Source of the DNA: Diphasiastrum complanatum
Lineage: Eukaryota > Streptophyta > Lycopodiopsida > Lycopodiales > Lycopodiaceae
DNA length: 64,000 nucleotides
NCBI GenBank assembly: GCA_029204225.1
Contig: CM055096.1
Coordinates: 44,253,967-44,317,966, forward strand
Direction: 5' to 3'
Shown: positions 12,515-25,010 of the stretch, in pieces
Numbering within the stretch: the first letter of the stretch is position 1
Layout: each line of letters opens with the position of its first letter
Notes under the pieces: model-generated
Seen by the model: only the letters and a program-made list of their open reading frames with translations
Databases searched by the model: none
Told to the model about the DNA's origin: nothing
Made by a program: the position numbers and the translations under genes

Positions 12515-12519
12515 TTAAT

Positions 12520-12830
12520 TGGGAATTTTCTTGACAAAACACAACCTTGAACTCCTGGAAACCCGTTCTAGATCTATCCTTTGGAATATCTTGCAATTGA
12601 TGAAAATGATATGACCAATAATATGGTAAATTTCTCGCATATTACCATTTCCTTTGATCCAATAAATGGTACGATACTTCTCTCTAAATACGACAAAAGA
12701 AGAAACTTGCCTTTCCGATGTCTACAATACATACACATGCCCTCCAATAGACCGGTATATAACTCATATAAGGTCATTGTTTCCCAGGTGATTGCAATTA
12801 TGTACTACTATAATAATCAGCAAACGTCGG
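12520..12830 (+). pseudogene. decayed reverse transcriptase, 3' part after nested copia insertion
   Basis: After removal of the copia element and one TTAAT copy, the frame carrying IDD at 6482-6519 continues here in the same register, with two early stops (near 12545 and 12569). Blocks LEYLAIDEND (12581), SHITISFDP (about 12635) and YDKRRNLPF (about 12692) followed by QYI fit the region after motif C and the thumb of IPMG/IDD-type reverse transcriptases. No catalytic residues of other domains are visible before the frame runs into unrelated repeats. Confidence 0.6.
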
Positions 12831-13003
12831 TTTTGCTTCTTGTATGTATTGGCAAATGGATACAGGCTGTCAATCGCGATTTATCACTCTCAAAGTGTAG
12901 CACAGGCATCCTAAAGGGAGCCGAGAACGATGACTTAGCTTCCCAGCCTTCAACTCTTGCCATCCAAACCCACTTGACATACAAGCAGCCAACTCGCCAA
13001 CAA

Positions 13004-13315
13004 TGATCAGACTTAACCAACTTGAAGTTTCGCAACCAACATTGAGATCCAACTTGGCGCCATGCCAGATTGGGGGTCCCGATGTGGGTGACTTCCCTCC
13101 AGGCAAGCCGCCCGACATACATCAAACTTAACCAACTCAAAGCTTCATTACAAATGAGTAACATCCATTCCAAGCAAGCGGTCTGACTTACATCAGACTT
13201 AACCAATTGAAAGCTTCGTCACGAGCGTTGGAAGCCAACCTGGCGCCACGCCAGACTGGACAACCATAAACAGGTAACTTCCACCCAAGCAAGCCATCCA
13301 ACTCAACCGACATGT
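13004..13315. repeat. degenerate tandem repeat, about 70-110-bp units
   Basis: The phrase CATCAGACTTAACCAA with following text (AGCTTCG..., CTTCC...CAAGC) appears at about 13006, 13119 and 13192, in lengths of about 110, 70 and 110 bp. The antisense frames here repeat the same peptide pattern (WLSL) and are repeat-driven. Confidence 0.75.
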
Positions 13316-13410
13316 TAGAGCCCATTTCCCAAGAGCTTAACCCATTCACATTCATGAAAGGAACACTCAGAACCACAAGCTGCGATAGATACGAAGAAAA
13401 CCAGTTCGTG

Positions 13411-13487
13411 GACCAAATGGTCCCGACAGCATACCGCTGGCGCCACGGACCGAATGGTCCCGACAACATACCGCTGGCGTCCCGGGA
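13411..13487. repeat. two-copy direct repeat, about 37 bp
   Basis: The block AATGGTCCCGACA followed by CATACCGCTGGCG occurs twice back to back with a few substitutions. Confidence 0.8.
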
Positions 13488-16400
13488 TATGACCCTCAGC
13501 TATGTGCCAGATCAAAAAGTTTGAGGCGGCCTTACAATTGGTGCTTTTACCGAACACTGAAACCCAAAAAATAATCAGAGTTAGTTTGAGGAAAATTCCA
13601 CTTTATTAATAAATCTGAGAAGGTTACATTTCAAGTGTGTGACCAACCCTAGTCTCCGGGGTGCTTGCATGCCAAGACAGGCGCCAGGACAACATTCCAG
13701 CAAGGGAGGCTGAGACTTAGTTGGTGCTCGCCCTGAGTCGCAACCCACACTCCCCTATAGTATTGGTGGGATTCGCCACCTCCCCTCATACCAAGTACTC
13801 TACCCAGGCTGGTAAAGCATGTTTTGTCTCTCTAGAATTTATTGATCCCCAGGCTTCCTTTATTCATGCCTAGATCGTGTGAGGTGATTGCACATTGATC
13901 TGAGCTCTTTGGACTTCGCTAGAACCGATCAAAGATTTTTAGCCATAGGAACTTGGCACCGACTGGATTCTGGTCACAGTGGCACCGGGAGCAGTAGGGG
14001 CGCTACTGGCGCCGGGCCAATGCTAGCGCCAGTGGTGTCGGAAGTAAAGCTTGTAAAGGTAGCTTTACAACATCTACCCCACCTTTATTAAATCTGATGT
14101 CCTCATCAGTTGTCAGATTAAAGTAAAGGTGTCTCCCATTTAAAGTTAACTATACATTTAAGCTACTTGGCATAATACTCAATTTACTGGCCACTTTTTA
14201 TTAACATGGTAACTGGCACACCACAAGTTGGAGGCTCAGCTCTTTGTATTGAAAACTTACATAACTTGAAAATATCACTTTGTCTAGGAAAAGCGTAGAT
14301 TTCATATCGCTTATGTAAAACCCAAGAACCTTATTAACTGGTGACATAGGCTTTTCTTGTGACATGTTCGCCCCTGTCGCTTCTGCCTTTTTGACTTTGG
14401 AGCTCCTGATTTGTCCTTGATGCACTTTTTGTTGAGCTCTCTGAGCTCCAGATTTAATCAGTTCCGCATAGGTATCAGGGTTCCCTGAGCCAAAGGATTT
14501 ATCGTTTGATTGCCCACTTTATGGTCCACTCCGTGACTTGTTACTTTTGCACCTTGATTTCTCTCCTTGTTCCAGCCTGATCTTGATACTTTTCCTTTTT
14601 GGCTCTTTAAGGCAGGCAAAGATTGAGTACTCTGCAACGCACCTCTCAATTAGCTTGAAGTACCTGTCTTTGAATCAGCCCAAATGTAACCATTGACCTC
14701 GTGGAGAGTCAAGAGGTCGCACCAATTTGATCCGCATACGAACTATCTCTTCGCGTTTGTTTGAAGCACTATGTCCATCGCGCAAAACTTACTTTCGCAA
14801 TTCCATCACTGGTCAGTTGCCTCACAGTCAAAACAAGAAGTGTACATCTAGCTTGGCTTCAAGTAGCTCTCTTTGAATCAGACACATGCACCCAGAGTTT
14901 GCACTGGTCCGCTTTCAATACGAATTGTCCCTTAGCGTCCATTCGAAGTACCAAGTCTCTCGTGCAAGACTCAACTTTCATAGTTCCTTCGTTGGTCAGC
15001 TGCTTTACACGTAACACAAGTCAGCGTACTCATTATGTCTCCTCATCATTGCTGGTCCAGAGAAAGCATATAACAAGCTTTCCTTCCCACAACAAAAACT
15101 TGTCAACTTATTAGGTCCAAAGTTCGCTAGTCTCCTCGTGTGAGTAAGGCTAGGTCACCTTGAATTTGCACCCGTTTTGATCAATTCAAAATTTGCCCCA
15201 AGAGAGAGGTGTGTGTGATAGTTCCCCTCCACTTATAAAATCAGCTGACTGGACTTAGAGTAGAGTTCTCAGACAAAAAGCCTTTTCAATGTATCACAAG
15301 CAATCATGCAAACCAGGCAAAGCACGAGTACTAAGACTCACCACGAATACATACAAGCAAGACACTCAGGCATGTTTACTAACTGGTAACAAAGACAAGG
15401 TCCCCCTTTGAGATAGTCCTGCCAAAGGACCTTTGCCTGGCCGTGCCCATACAGATCGATCACAGAATCAGCCCACAGAGAACACCCCTCCAACTATTCG
15501 TGCTTTCACCATTAAGCAGTGGGTGAGAAGCCCCATGCATCCTCCTCCCCTCATCCATGCATACACGTTTTTGAACTAAAAGGGAGGAGAGGAGGATGCA
15601 TGTATGAGGAAAAACATCCACGGCCCTCCTCTCCATGCATGCATCTAAGGGGCCCACTCCAAATTCAAATTATCCTTTACTCACACAGATAGTGTTTTGA
15701 AGGGTAGGTACATACTTTCATGGTGAAAGGTGTTAAACAAAAGCGAGATTCATTATCAAGGATTTCACTAAATTTGAAGGGCGCTCTAAGGATTTTCTAA
15801 ATTATCAGACTTTTAATGGAAAAGGCTGAAATAAAAATGCATTTCTATGAAGGAAAGATCGACTATGAAGGGCTTTGAAGGCTTCAAAACGTAGGCTTGG
15901 TGGCATATCTTAGTTGGCTTGCCACATAAGTAACCCTTGTAAATGTCAATGTACGGTGGGACTAAATAAATAAGTAATCAAAATAATATTTTTATAGCTT
16001 CTATATGCATCTGACCACACTATTTTCAATGCAGACCATTTGAACTACTGTAGTCACATAAAAAATAATTTATGCTTAACCATAGTTCAAACGTCAAAAT
16101 ACTTCCCTCCCAAAATTTCAAACATTTTGAAGAACAACATTTACTGAATTCGTGCAAAAATGCCTTTAGAATTATTAAAATATTATACACTATTTTCAAC
16201 TAATAGCTTTGACTTGCCATACCGTTTTAATTGTAGCTCAGAAGTATGTCATGTAAGATGTCATTGGAAAGCGCTCGTCGTTGAGCACTTTCCAACGGAC
16301 CAAACTCCGCTAAAATCGGACTTACTAGTAAAACATTATGCCATTTTTTTTTATGACCAGACTAAACTGCTCGTCTTGGGAGCAAGTACTGACGGACTAT

Positions 16401-17820
16401 CTCCAGTCTAGTTTGAAAGAGGCCTTGAAGCAATTCTATATTGCATTCAAGAATATTGTGAGTTTGATTTTTATCGCTTATAAATAACATATCATATTCA
16501 TGATTATTTATGCAATTCGAATTCATATTTGCGTACATAAATTGACAATCTTATTTATTGGTGCTATTAGAAATCAAGAGCGAATCTTCGGTTCCTGGAG
16601 TTTTTCGTTTTAGAGAATTTTTTGGCTCATATGGATTTGGCCCACTTGGAGAAGAAGAGACGAAGTCTGATGGATTGGATTTCAGATCTGTGTTATGGAA
16701 CTGACACCACTATTGTGTGTGCACTTAAGAAAAAAAAATTGTATAGGTGTGGAGAAGGATTCTGTTCAATCGACATTCATTGTGCAAAGGGTTGTTGCAA
16801 TTGACGACCTGCCGAATGCTGATGATGAAGTGGGTGCATGTTTTGCCCACGACAGTGAGAAAGTGTAGGTGGCCTCGTCAGAGCCACAACCTCCTCTTAA
16901 AGACAAGTTTGGAGTTTTTGCTGATCTCCAGGATGATGGTGATGTTTGTGACGGTGACCATAATGGAGATAGTCAGCCTCGACCAACTCATATCGACGGA
17001 AAATTTTGAATGTATAAACTTTATTCGGAATATAAAAATCAAATGAGAATTACTATGAGATGTTTGAAATGTCAATTGTCTGTATCTTGAGTGTAATTTT
17101 TGTGTGATGGAATTTATTTACTTATTTTAATTCTATTTTAATGTTATTTTTGTATGAAATTCTGTATAACTACCAAGCTAATTATACTTTTCTATCACTC
17201 TATGTTTTATTGATAATACTGATTAGAATTATAATACCGAATCATGATACTGATTAGAATTTCAATTTGTTTAAAAAAAATATTTTTAAACTATTAAAAA
17301 TGTATTTGAATTGAAAAAACATATCTGATATAGATTTTATTATGTTATAAATTATGATGAATTTAATATCAATTTTTTTTTAACATTGCCCATTATATGA
17401 GTGATGAACAAATTCTTTGACTTGGTTCTCAAATGATTTTGTTAAATACAATCAAATTGAAAGATAGTTTCAAAATTGACAAGTATAAAACTAAAAAAAG
17501 ACAAATTCATTTATCAACTTTATGTTCTATGTAAATAATATTAATTAGATATCCCACTATTTGATATTGTGCTGAGGGTTTAGACTTAAAATTTTAAACT
17601 TAAGTAGATTTTTATGAGTTTTTTTAAATTTTTGAAGTTGTTTCAATTTATAACGAATTGCAGTTTTTTATTATTGCATATTAAAAAATGTATTTATTCA
17701 CAATTTTATGCACCATATGAATTAATCAAGAATTTTAGGTTTCTAAAATTTTTTGGATAAAAAATAATGTGCATGTTTTTAAAACAGATTGAAAAGTGCG
17801 AAATGTTATCAAGAATCTAT
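13488..17820. other. unassigned DNA with weak coding relics and an inverted repeat
   Basis: No family could be named. Antisense frames from about 15000 down to 14200 read like a decayed protein (for example LTNEGTMKV and LTSDGIAKV about 200 bp apart), which suggests an internally duplicated coding relic of unknown origin. At 15535-15548 and 15586-15601 the arms ATGCATCCTCCT and AGGAGGATGCAT form a perfect 12-bp inverted repeat. A plus-strand relic at 16620-17010 is interrupted by stops and has no known motif. From 17060 to 17820 the sequence is very AT-rich with nothing seen. Confidence 0.45.
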
Positions 17821-17846
17821 TTTAGGTAATCTGCAACATTACTCAT

Positions 17847-18345
17847 TTGATACGCAACGATGTTCTATGCAATAGATGGCCGAGTGTGGTATTGGATGGA
17901 AAAATCCCTTTTGAAATTTTGTTTGGTAGAAGGCCAAGTGTTAACTTTTCCAAAACTTTTGAATGCATTTGTTATATCAGCATCACCTTACAAAGTTTAC
18001 ATTCCTTCAACAAGGAAAGTGGTCATTGCAAGAGATGTCATTTTTTATGAAGGAAATTTTCCAAAAGTTTCTTCAAGTGGTGGTGTGGACATTGGATCTA
18101 ACATTCTTGATGTTGATGATGTGATTAATGGTTCTTTGGATGGTGATGGTGGAAATGCTTCTCCAAGTCAAGTTCTAATAAGATCATCAAGGGAAAGACA
18201 AATACCTTCGAGGCTCACATATGATGAGAATGGTAAGCAAGTGGATGATAATCATTTTGCATTTCTCACATATTTTGGTGAATCTTCTTGTGTAGATAAT
18301 GTTATGCAAGTGGATGTTGGTTTTCATGGTTTTTCAAGGAAGTAA
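17847..18345 (+). pseudogene. Ty1-copia integrase C-terminal and linker fragment
   Basis: Two overlapping forward frames carry the copia block after the integrase core: NRWPSVVLDGKIPFEILFG at about 17870 and, after a frameshift and deletion near 17985, YIPSTRKVVIARDVIFYEG (about 17997-18053). A Ser/Asp/Gly-rich linker follows, then RLTYDENG and FAFLTYF, which resemble the region before the RT in the 7842 element. There is no RT palm downstream. It is a truncated relic of a different copia family. Confidence 0.75.
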
Positions 18346-19660
18346 TGGATCTGGGAAAAAAAATTGTGATGGTCAAGTGAAGGATCAAGAGGTTGATCTC
18401 AATGGGCTTCAACTACACAAAAGGGAAGGTGGCAAAGGGAAGCCAATTGGCAAAGATACTTTAGATCTATTTTTGCAGACTATTGTAGACTGAAGTACGG
18501 TCAAGGGAGAAGCAATGAAGTATTGTTCAATTCTACTTTACTTGTTCTATATCATGTTTGAGCAATCTCAAGTGAATGTGCGCAAATTGTCAAGATATGG
18601 TCAAACTGCTACATTGTTTTGCATCATTTTGATGTTGGAGTTGTACTAGAATTCTTGGCTGGTTTTGCTGATGGAAATGAGGCTAAAGGAGGTTTATTAT
18701 ATCACTCATTCATGGTCAAGTCATCAAGTGATGATGACATCTTATGGCAAGATGGAGATGGAGGCTCATTCATTGATTTTCATGGTGGATGCATATCAAG
18801 AAAGGAAAAAATGGAGGAGAGAAGCAAGCAATGGTTGATTACTCACATTTATTGTTTGGTTGTTGTTATTTTCCAAAGAGTTCAAAGTTGGAATCATGGA
18901 GGAATCATTATATTTACATTCTATTTGGTTCTTCATGTTCTAGTTACATCTTGACATGTAAAATTGATGTAAGAAATAGTGAAGCATCCAATGTGGACAC
19001 TATTCTCTATATCAATTATGAAAGTTTCAATAAAACCATATAAAAGAGGTCTATACGAGTTTGGTTGGCTAAGTGCCTCTTCGACAGTTGTCAATTCCTA
19101 CATTAAAAGGCAAACAAATTCAGGAATATACCTTGTGGGTTATGTGTGCACTCGGTTTGATTTTCTTCGAGGTAGCGTTGGCTGATGATCCAATCCTTGG
19201 ACTTGTTGTTGATGAGTCTTCCTCTGACTTGTTGTTGAGTAGTTGATCTGACTATTGGCATGCTTGAGCCATTGGCTTGAATTGTCGTGTTGATGGCAAG
19301 TGCCGAAGGCTCACAAGGAACTCCATCTTTGCCTTTTTTGATAAGTGAATGGTGTTAGAATCTTATTAAACCTACAAATCCTTGTGAGAGTTTTTGAGGC
19401 TTATGTTTTTTAGTTCAAGAGTGAAACTGAAACCAATTCTAAACACCATAGGAAGGCATTGGCACTTCCAAAAATCAAATCCAAGGTTCTAAGTGAATAA
19501 ACTGTGTAGAATACACTTTCCCAAATCTTTTTGAGTTCAAGATCATTATAGATCTTGCTTCTTGAGTCTAGTGAGATTCAAGAGGGTAGCATTTTAGCTA
19601 AATTTTGAGAAAGGAATAAGGGAGAGCCTTTGAATAGTACAATTGTTGTACTTGTTACTA
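18346..19660. other. spacer between two copia remnants
   Basis: Short open frames occur (18619-18954, 18789-19043) with no recognisable domain. The part next to 19667 should be the leader of the second copia element, but no TGGTATCAGAGC site and no matching 5' LTR were found. Confidence 0.4.
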
Positions 19661-19666
19661 GATAGA

Positions 19667-22600
19667 ATGGGTTCAATTGGAGCCTATCTTCTTGAGGCTA
19701 GTGAAAGGCTAAATTCTAATAATTATTCAACTTGGAAAGTAAGAATGGAGTCACTACTTGTGCTCCAAGATATGTTTGATCTTGTCATAGGAGAGGAAGA
19801 AGAACCTCAAGGAGGGCAAGATCAAGTGAGGTACAAAAAGAGAGCTAGACTAGCATTACATTGCTTGAAAATGAATGTTAGTAATGAACTTCTAGAGGAA
19901 GTGGCATCTTGTACCTAGGCCAAGGAGGCATGGAACTACCTCAGAGGGAAAACCTCTAGAGTGCTTATGATTAGAAACAAAGTTCTTCAAAGCATTAGAG
20001 GGAGTGATGAGAGTGCTCAAGAGTATGTCTTGAGAATAAAATCTCTCAACAAAGAACTTTCCATCATTAGTGAGGGTATTCATGATGATGAACTTGTTCA
20101 AATAATTTTGAATGGTCTTGGAGACGAGTTCTTCAATCTTGTACAAAGCTTTGCTATTCAAGATGCACTACCTTCCATTGACAAGCTCCATAGTGTGCTT
20201 GTGGACGAGGAGAGTAGGATCCTTCATGTCAAAGGATTGGATCCTTAAAGTTTCATGATGATGATGAGAAGGCCAACTTCTCAAGCAAGGGAAAGGCAAA
20301 GTCAAAGAAGAAGATCCAACACAAGGAGACCAAGAATGATGATCAACCATCAAGCTCCAAAGGTGGAAAGAAGAACAAAGCCAAACTCAAGTGCTTCTCT
20401 TGTGGAAAGAAGGGGCACTTTGCATCCGAGTGTTTCAAGAAGAAGAATGCACAAGGAGAGAGCAAACAAGGCAACCTCACTCTTGAGGAAGATGAGGATG
20501 AAGTGGATTCATCCTTGATGGCTTCTACATCAACATCAAAGAGCTACTCCAATGACACATGGTGGATTGATAGTGGGGCTAGTTCCCACATGACATTCCA
20601 AAAGGATTTTTTCTCAACTCTTGTACCTTTTGTAGGTTGTAGAAAGTCTATTCTAACTGTAAGTGATCAAGAATGTAGAATAGATGGAGTGGGAACTATT
20701 CCCTTAAGTCTTGGATCCTCTAAAAGAGTAGATCTTGATAATGTACTCTATGTTCCTACACTCACTAAGAATTTGTTAAGTGTAGGACAATTGATGGATG
20801 ATGGCTTAGATGTCCATTTTAAGCAAGGTGTTTGCTCCATAATGATGAATAATATCTGCATTGTAAAGGGATTCAAGCAAGAAAGGCTTTTTAAGCTTGA
20901 TGCTAATGTTTTTCTTGGAAGTGTGAACATGGTGAAGGAGGAGCTCAATCAAGTGGAGCTTTGGCATAAGAGGTTGGGCCACCCCAACTTCAAATCTATG
21001 GAGATGCTATGCACCAAGGATCTTGCTCTCGGCCTTCCAAAGACACTCTCAAAGTGTGGAAAAAGTTGTGAAGCTTGTAGCCTCTCAAAGGCACACAAGC
21101 TACCTTTTGATATCTCTTCCACTAGATCTACAAAAGCATTAGATCTTATTTATAGTGATGTGCACTCTTTTTCTCAAGAATCTAATGGAGGTGCATCTAT
21201 GTATGTATCTTTTATTGATGATTACTCTAGATACACTTGGATTGAACTTTTGGATTCCAAAAGTAAAGTGTTTGAAGCTTTTGTTAAGTTCAAAACTCTA
21301 GTTGAAAATCAACTTGATGCTAGAATTAAAGTATTGAGGAGTGATAATGGTGGAGATTATATCTCCACCAAGATGATAGAGTTTTGTAAATCCAATGACA
21401 TTAAGAGAGAACTTACATGTACTTATAGTCCTCAACAAAATGGTATAGCCGAGAGGATGAATGGAACACTATGTGGACTGCTAAGGCTTTAAGGTTAGAT
21501 GCATCTCTACCTAAGTCCTTTTGGGGAGAGGCTATTATTTGTGCAACTTATTTGTGTAATAGATTGCCATGTAAGCCCATTGGAGGCATAACATCTTATG
21601 AGGCTCTATTTTGTAAGAAGCCGAATCTTAAAGATCTAAGAATTTTCAGATCTACTTGCTATGTTTTTCAAGAATTAGATACAAGAAAAAAGGATGACCC
21701 TACTTCTATTAAAGGGATCTTTGTTGGTTATGCTGAAAATGGCAAAGGATATAAAGTCTATAATCCAATCATTAAGAAGATTTTAGTGAGTAGAGATGTT
21801 ACTTTTGATGAAGGTAACTACTACAAGTTGAATGAGAAAGCTTCTAATCCATCTTATGTCAAGGAGCCTACATGTGATTAAGATCTTGAAGATCCATCTC
21901 AAGGTCCGAGGACTCCAAGGAGATTCACAAGAAGGAAGGCCGAGCCCTCAAGGCTCACCTATGTTGACAAAGGTGAACAAAGGGAAGATCTACATTCACT
22001 TACCTCTTACACTTTTCTAACTTCTATGTTTGATGAGCCAAGTTTCTTTGAAGAAGCTATGGAGTCACAAGAATGGAGGGATGCCATGCAAAAGGAGTAT
22101 GATGCTCTTATGGAGAATCATACATGGAAGCTTGTGGATCTTCCTCAAGGAAGAAAGCCACTTGAGTGCAAATGGATCTATACATTGAAGTACAATCAAG
22201 ATGGGAGCATCAACAAACACAAGGCAAGGCTAGTGGCAAAGGGGTTCTTGCAAACCAAGGGAGTAGATTTTGATGAAACTTTTGCTTCTGTTACTAAGCT
22301 AGTTTCCATAAGATTGATTATTTCTCTTGCAACTACTTTCAATTGGCCTCTATTTCAACTTGATGTGACTAATGCTTTTCTCAATGGATATTTGGAAGAG
22401 GAGATTTTCATGAGGCAACCCGAGGGCTTCATCAAAGAAGATCAAGAAAAAAAAGTGTGTTTGTTGCTAAGAAGTTTTTATGGGCTTAAGCAAGCACCTA
22501 GAGCTTGGCACTCTAGGTTGAATACTTTCTTGAACTCTATTAAGTTTGTTGTATGTGCTTATGATCCTTCTTTGTACTTAAGATTTAATGATGATAAAAT

Positions 22601-23490
22601 CATCATTCTCATTTTGTATGTTGATGACATTATCCTTAGTGGAAATGATCTTGATTTTGAGTTTTATTTGTCAATCCAAATATGCTTCTTCTATCTTAGA
22701 AAAGTTTGAAATGAAAGATTGTAAAGGAGTAGAAACTCCTATGGAGCAAAATGTAAAAGTTTCCAATAGTGAGGATGAAGCATCCTTTGAGGAAATCACA
22801 CTATATAGGAGACTTGTAGGCTCCTTAATCTATCTTACTATAGCTAGACCTGATCTAAGTTATAGTGTAGGCAAACTAAGCCAATCTATGCGAAATCCAT
22901 TGGTTTGTCATTGGAAAAATGCAAAAAGGTTGTTGAGGTACATCTCGGCCACCAAGAACTTTGGCATTTTATATGATGGATCTAATCTTGCCTTAAGGGC
23001 ATATTCAGGTGCTGATTTTGCAGGTGATAAGGTGGATAGGAGGTCCACAAGTGCTTTTGTTACCTTTCTTTGCAATGGCATAGTGTCTTGGCTTTCCAAA
23101 AAGCAAGATACTATTTCTCTATCTTCAACCGAATCAGAATACAAGGCACTAACATCCACAACAAAGGAGATCCTATGGTTGAAGAGGCTTTTGGTGGAGT
23201 TGCAAGTCATGGAGGCCGAGGAGCAGCCAATAATATTTTGTGACAACCAATCAAGCCAAGCATTAGCAACCAATCCCACATTCCATGCAAGGAGCAAGCA
23301 CATAGAGATTGCTCACCATTTTGTGAGGGAAAAGGTTCAAGCAAAGGAGATCAAGCTACATCATGTGTCTTCTTCAGATTGCCTTGCTGATCTACTCACT
23401 AAAGCCTTGCCAAAGGCTTCATTTATCAAGTTAAGATCAGCCTTAGGAGTTGTAGATAGATGTACTTTAGTTGTATCATGTAAAAATTGA
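19667..23490 (+). pseudogene. second Ty1-copia Gag-Pol, broken
   Basis: A relative of the 7842 element, starting MGSIGAYLLEASERLN and ending before a 3' LTR. Blocks in order: Gag; zinc knuckle CFSCGKKGHFASEC (about 20394); protease WIDSGASSHM; integrase with RSDNGGDYIS and PQQNGIAERMN; RT with QLDVTNAFLNG and YVDDIILSG; and RNase H through ADLLTKALP. Damage: a stop in Gag at 19916-19918 with a small adjacent deletion; a frameshift around 20246-20255 before the zinc knuckle; a 1-base frameshift near 21478 in integrase; an in-frame stop at 21879-21881; and a deletion of about 100 bp with frameshift near 22655, removing the RT segment just after YVDD. FAPVAK of the intact copy reads FASVTK here. 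It cannot make a functional polyprotein. Confidence 0.95.
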
Positions 23491-23553
23491 GGAGTGTTAG
23501 AATTTAGCAATTTTCACATGGTTTTTGATGAATATTAGACATCTATGTGGATC

Positions 23554-23583
23554 CACACGTGTGAGGACCTGTCCACACGTGTG
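23554..23583. promoter_or_regulatory. paired CACACGTGTG palindromes, centres 20 bp apart
   Basis: Exact decamers at 23554-23563 and 23574-23583, two helical turns apart and 60 bp inside the LTR start. The spacing would place bound dimers on the same face of the helix. Regulatory use is inferred. Confidence 0.45.
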
Positions 23584-23981
23584 AAATGACACTTGTAATA
23601 TTCAAATCCATTTTGATTAGCTTTCATTTGAGTCTAATATGCCATCTCCTAAATTATAGAAGTTAGGTCCTAGATTGTAGGAATCTAGAAGGTCAACACA
23701 AACCACCAATGGATGATGTGGCAAACTTGATAGATCTTATCCAAAGTGGATATGGATAAGTACAATGAGCTGTCCCACACGTGCTGGATGCAGCTTAGAG
23801 AGAGATTATGGTGATTTTGTACTTGATCCATGATGGATCCATTTTTGAGCTAATGATGAGAAATCTTGGTTTGTGAAGCAATCATTGTGTTTTGACTCTC
23901 TTAAGCACTTTCTTTGTGGATGAATGCTTAGTAAACGATAAGTAAACTATTTCTCTGTTATCAGGCCATACAATAGTTGTA

Positions 23982-23997
23982 CTTCACACGTGTGAAG
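23982..23997. promoter_or_regulatory. 16-bp perfect palindrome with G-box core
   Basis: CTTCACACGTGTGAAG is a perfect inverted repeat centred on CACGTG, in the right half of the LTR, as in the LTRs of the intact element. Confidence 0.5.
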
Positions 23998-24142
23998 CCA
24001 TGGATCATCTTTTTTGATTGTTCTTGCTTGGAATCACAAAGATTGTCAAGTAAAAGCTAGACTTGGAAGCTAGTCTTGATATAAATTAAGATCCCAAGCT
24101 ACCAATCACTCTTTGTGATCATTTGTAGATCAATTTCAGTCC

Positions 24143-25010
24143 TTAAACTCTGAAATTTGACACATGGATTCTTCAATGAAGGCTTAGATCCTGTCCAAAT
24201 CTCATGTGGTGTTTTTTTTGAGAGGGCCTTGGTCGAACATCTGTTCTGGATGTAAGCTGCAGTGGAGACAACTTCATCCCAGAAATTCTTTGGTAAAGAT
24301 GCATGTGCCAACATACATTTGGCTGACTTGACTAGAGTATGATTCTTCCTCTCAGCTAAGCCGTTTGACTGAATATGGAGTGATAAAATGTTGTTCAATG
24401 CCTTGGCTCTAGCAGTACTCCTTGAATTCGATAGAGATATATTCTCCACCATTGTCGGACCTCAAGGATTTGATCTTCTTACCAGTTTCTTTCTCTGCAC
24501 CCTCCTTAAAGAGTTTGAAGCAATTGAAGGCTTCTGATTTTTTCTTGATGAAGTACACCATTGTCCTTCTGTATTACATCTGTATAGAAGTATTAAGAGC
24601 CTGACTAGAGGCAGAAAAGTAGTGACTTAATATGTACAAATATCCACGTATCTTTTCGAGTGCTAGGATCTTGTCTATCCTATCGACCACTTTACATTGA
24701 TTAGATTAGAATTCTACTTTGTGTCCTAGATCTATAATTTTGCTTATAGAGAGTATATTTGTAGAAAGATTTGGTACATGTAGGACATTAGAAAGTAGTT
24801 TGGATTGATCATTTGCAAAGCTTAATGTTACTGTACCTTAGCCTTTGATAGCCTGTGTGCTATTGTCACCCATGTGAATATATCTTTTGGTACTTTAAGG
24901 CATATAGGACTCGAAGCAGTCGATATGGCTAGTCATGTGTTGTGTGGCTCCAAAATCCAGAAACCAAGAGATGTCGTTTGATGCTTCTTGATGGCTAGTC
25001 ATGAATTATT
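24143..25010 (-). pseudogene. antisense Ty1-copia protease-integrase fragment
   Basis: Read on the minus strand: a protease start with LDFGATQHMT (the catalytic triad DSG reads DFG), VLHVPNLSTNILS, then with a deletion SLRSDNGGEYIS at about 24440-24475, then QSNGLAERKNHTLVK, LPKNFWDEVV and HEIWTGSKPS. Several stops and internal losses (the pre-integrase domain is missing). It is from a different family than the plus-strand copies. Confidence 0.8.

Larger units (their letters stand above)
6515..12519 (+). mobile_element. complete young Ty1-copia LTR retrotransposon with target duplication
   Basis: The element spans 6520-12514 (5995 bp) and is flanked by a perfect 5-bp duplication TTAAT (6515-6519 and 12515-12519). 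It has 5' LTR, tRNA-Met primer-binding site, 631-nt leader, one long Gag-Pol frame, polypurine tract and 3' LTR. Both LTRs begin TGTG and end CACA. Read side by side they differ by about four substitutions and one 2-bp indel over about 690 bp, so insertion was recent relative to the host pseudogene. All expected parts are present and the frame has no stop, so autonomous mobility is plausible. The target was the reverse-transcriptase pseudogene, which continues in the same frame after the element. Confidence 0.97.
23495..24135 (+). repeat. 3' LTR of the second copia element (right end uncertain)
   Basis: It starts TGTTAGAATT right after the purine-rich TTGAGGAG that follows the stop. It contains three copies of CACACGTGTG (23554, 23574, 23985), the last expanded to CTTCACACGTGTGAAG, and a related half-site near 23776. 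The right end is placed where antisense copia sequence resumes. No upstream LTR was found for comparison. Confidence 0.6.

Noticed and set aside
19350-19665. TGTTAGAATC as the 5' LTR start of the second copia
   Set aside because: Only the first nine bases match the 3' LTR start, and there is no primer-binding site before the Gag start.
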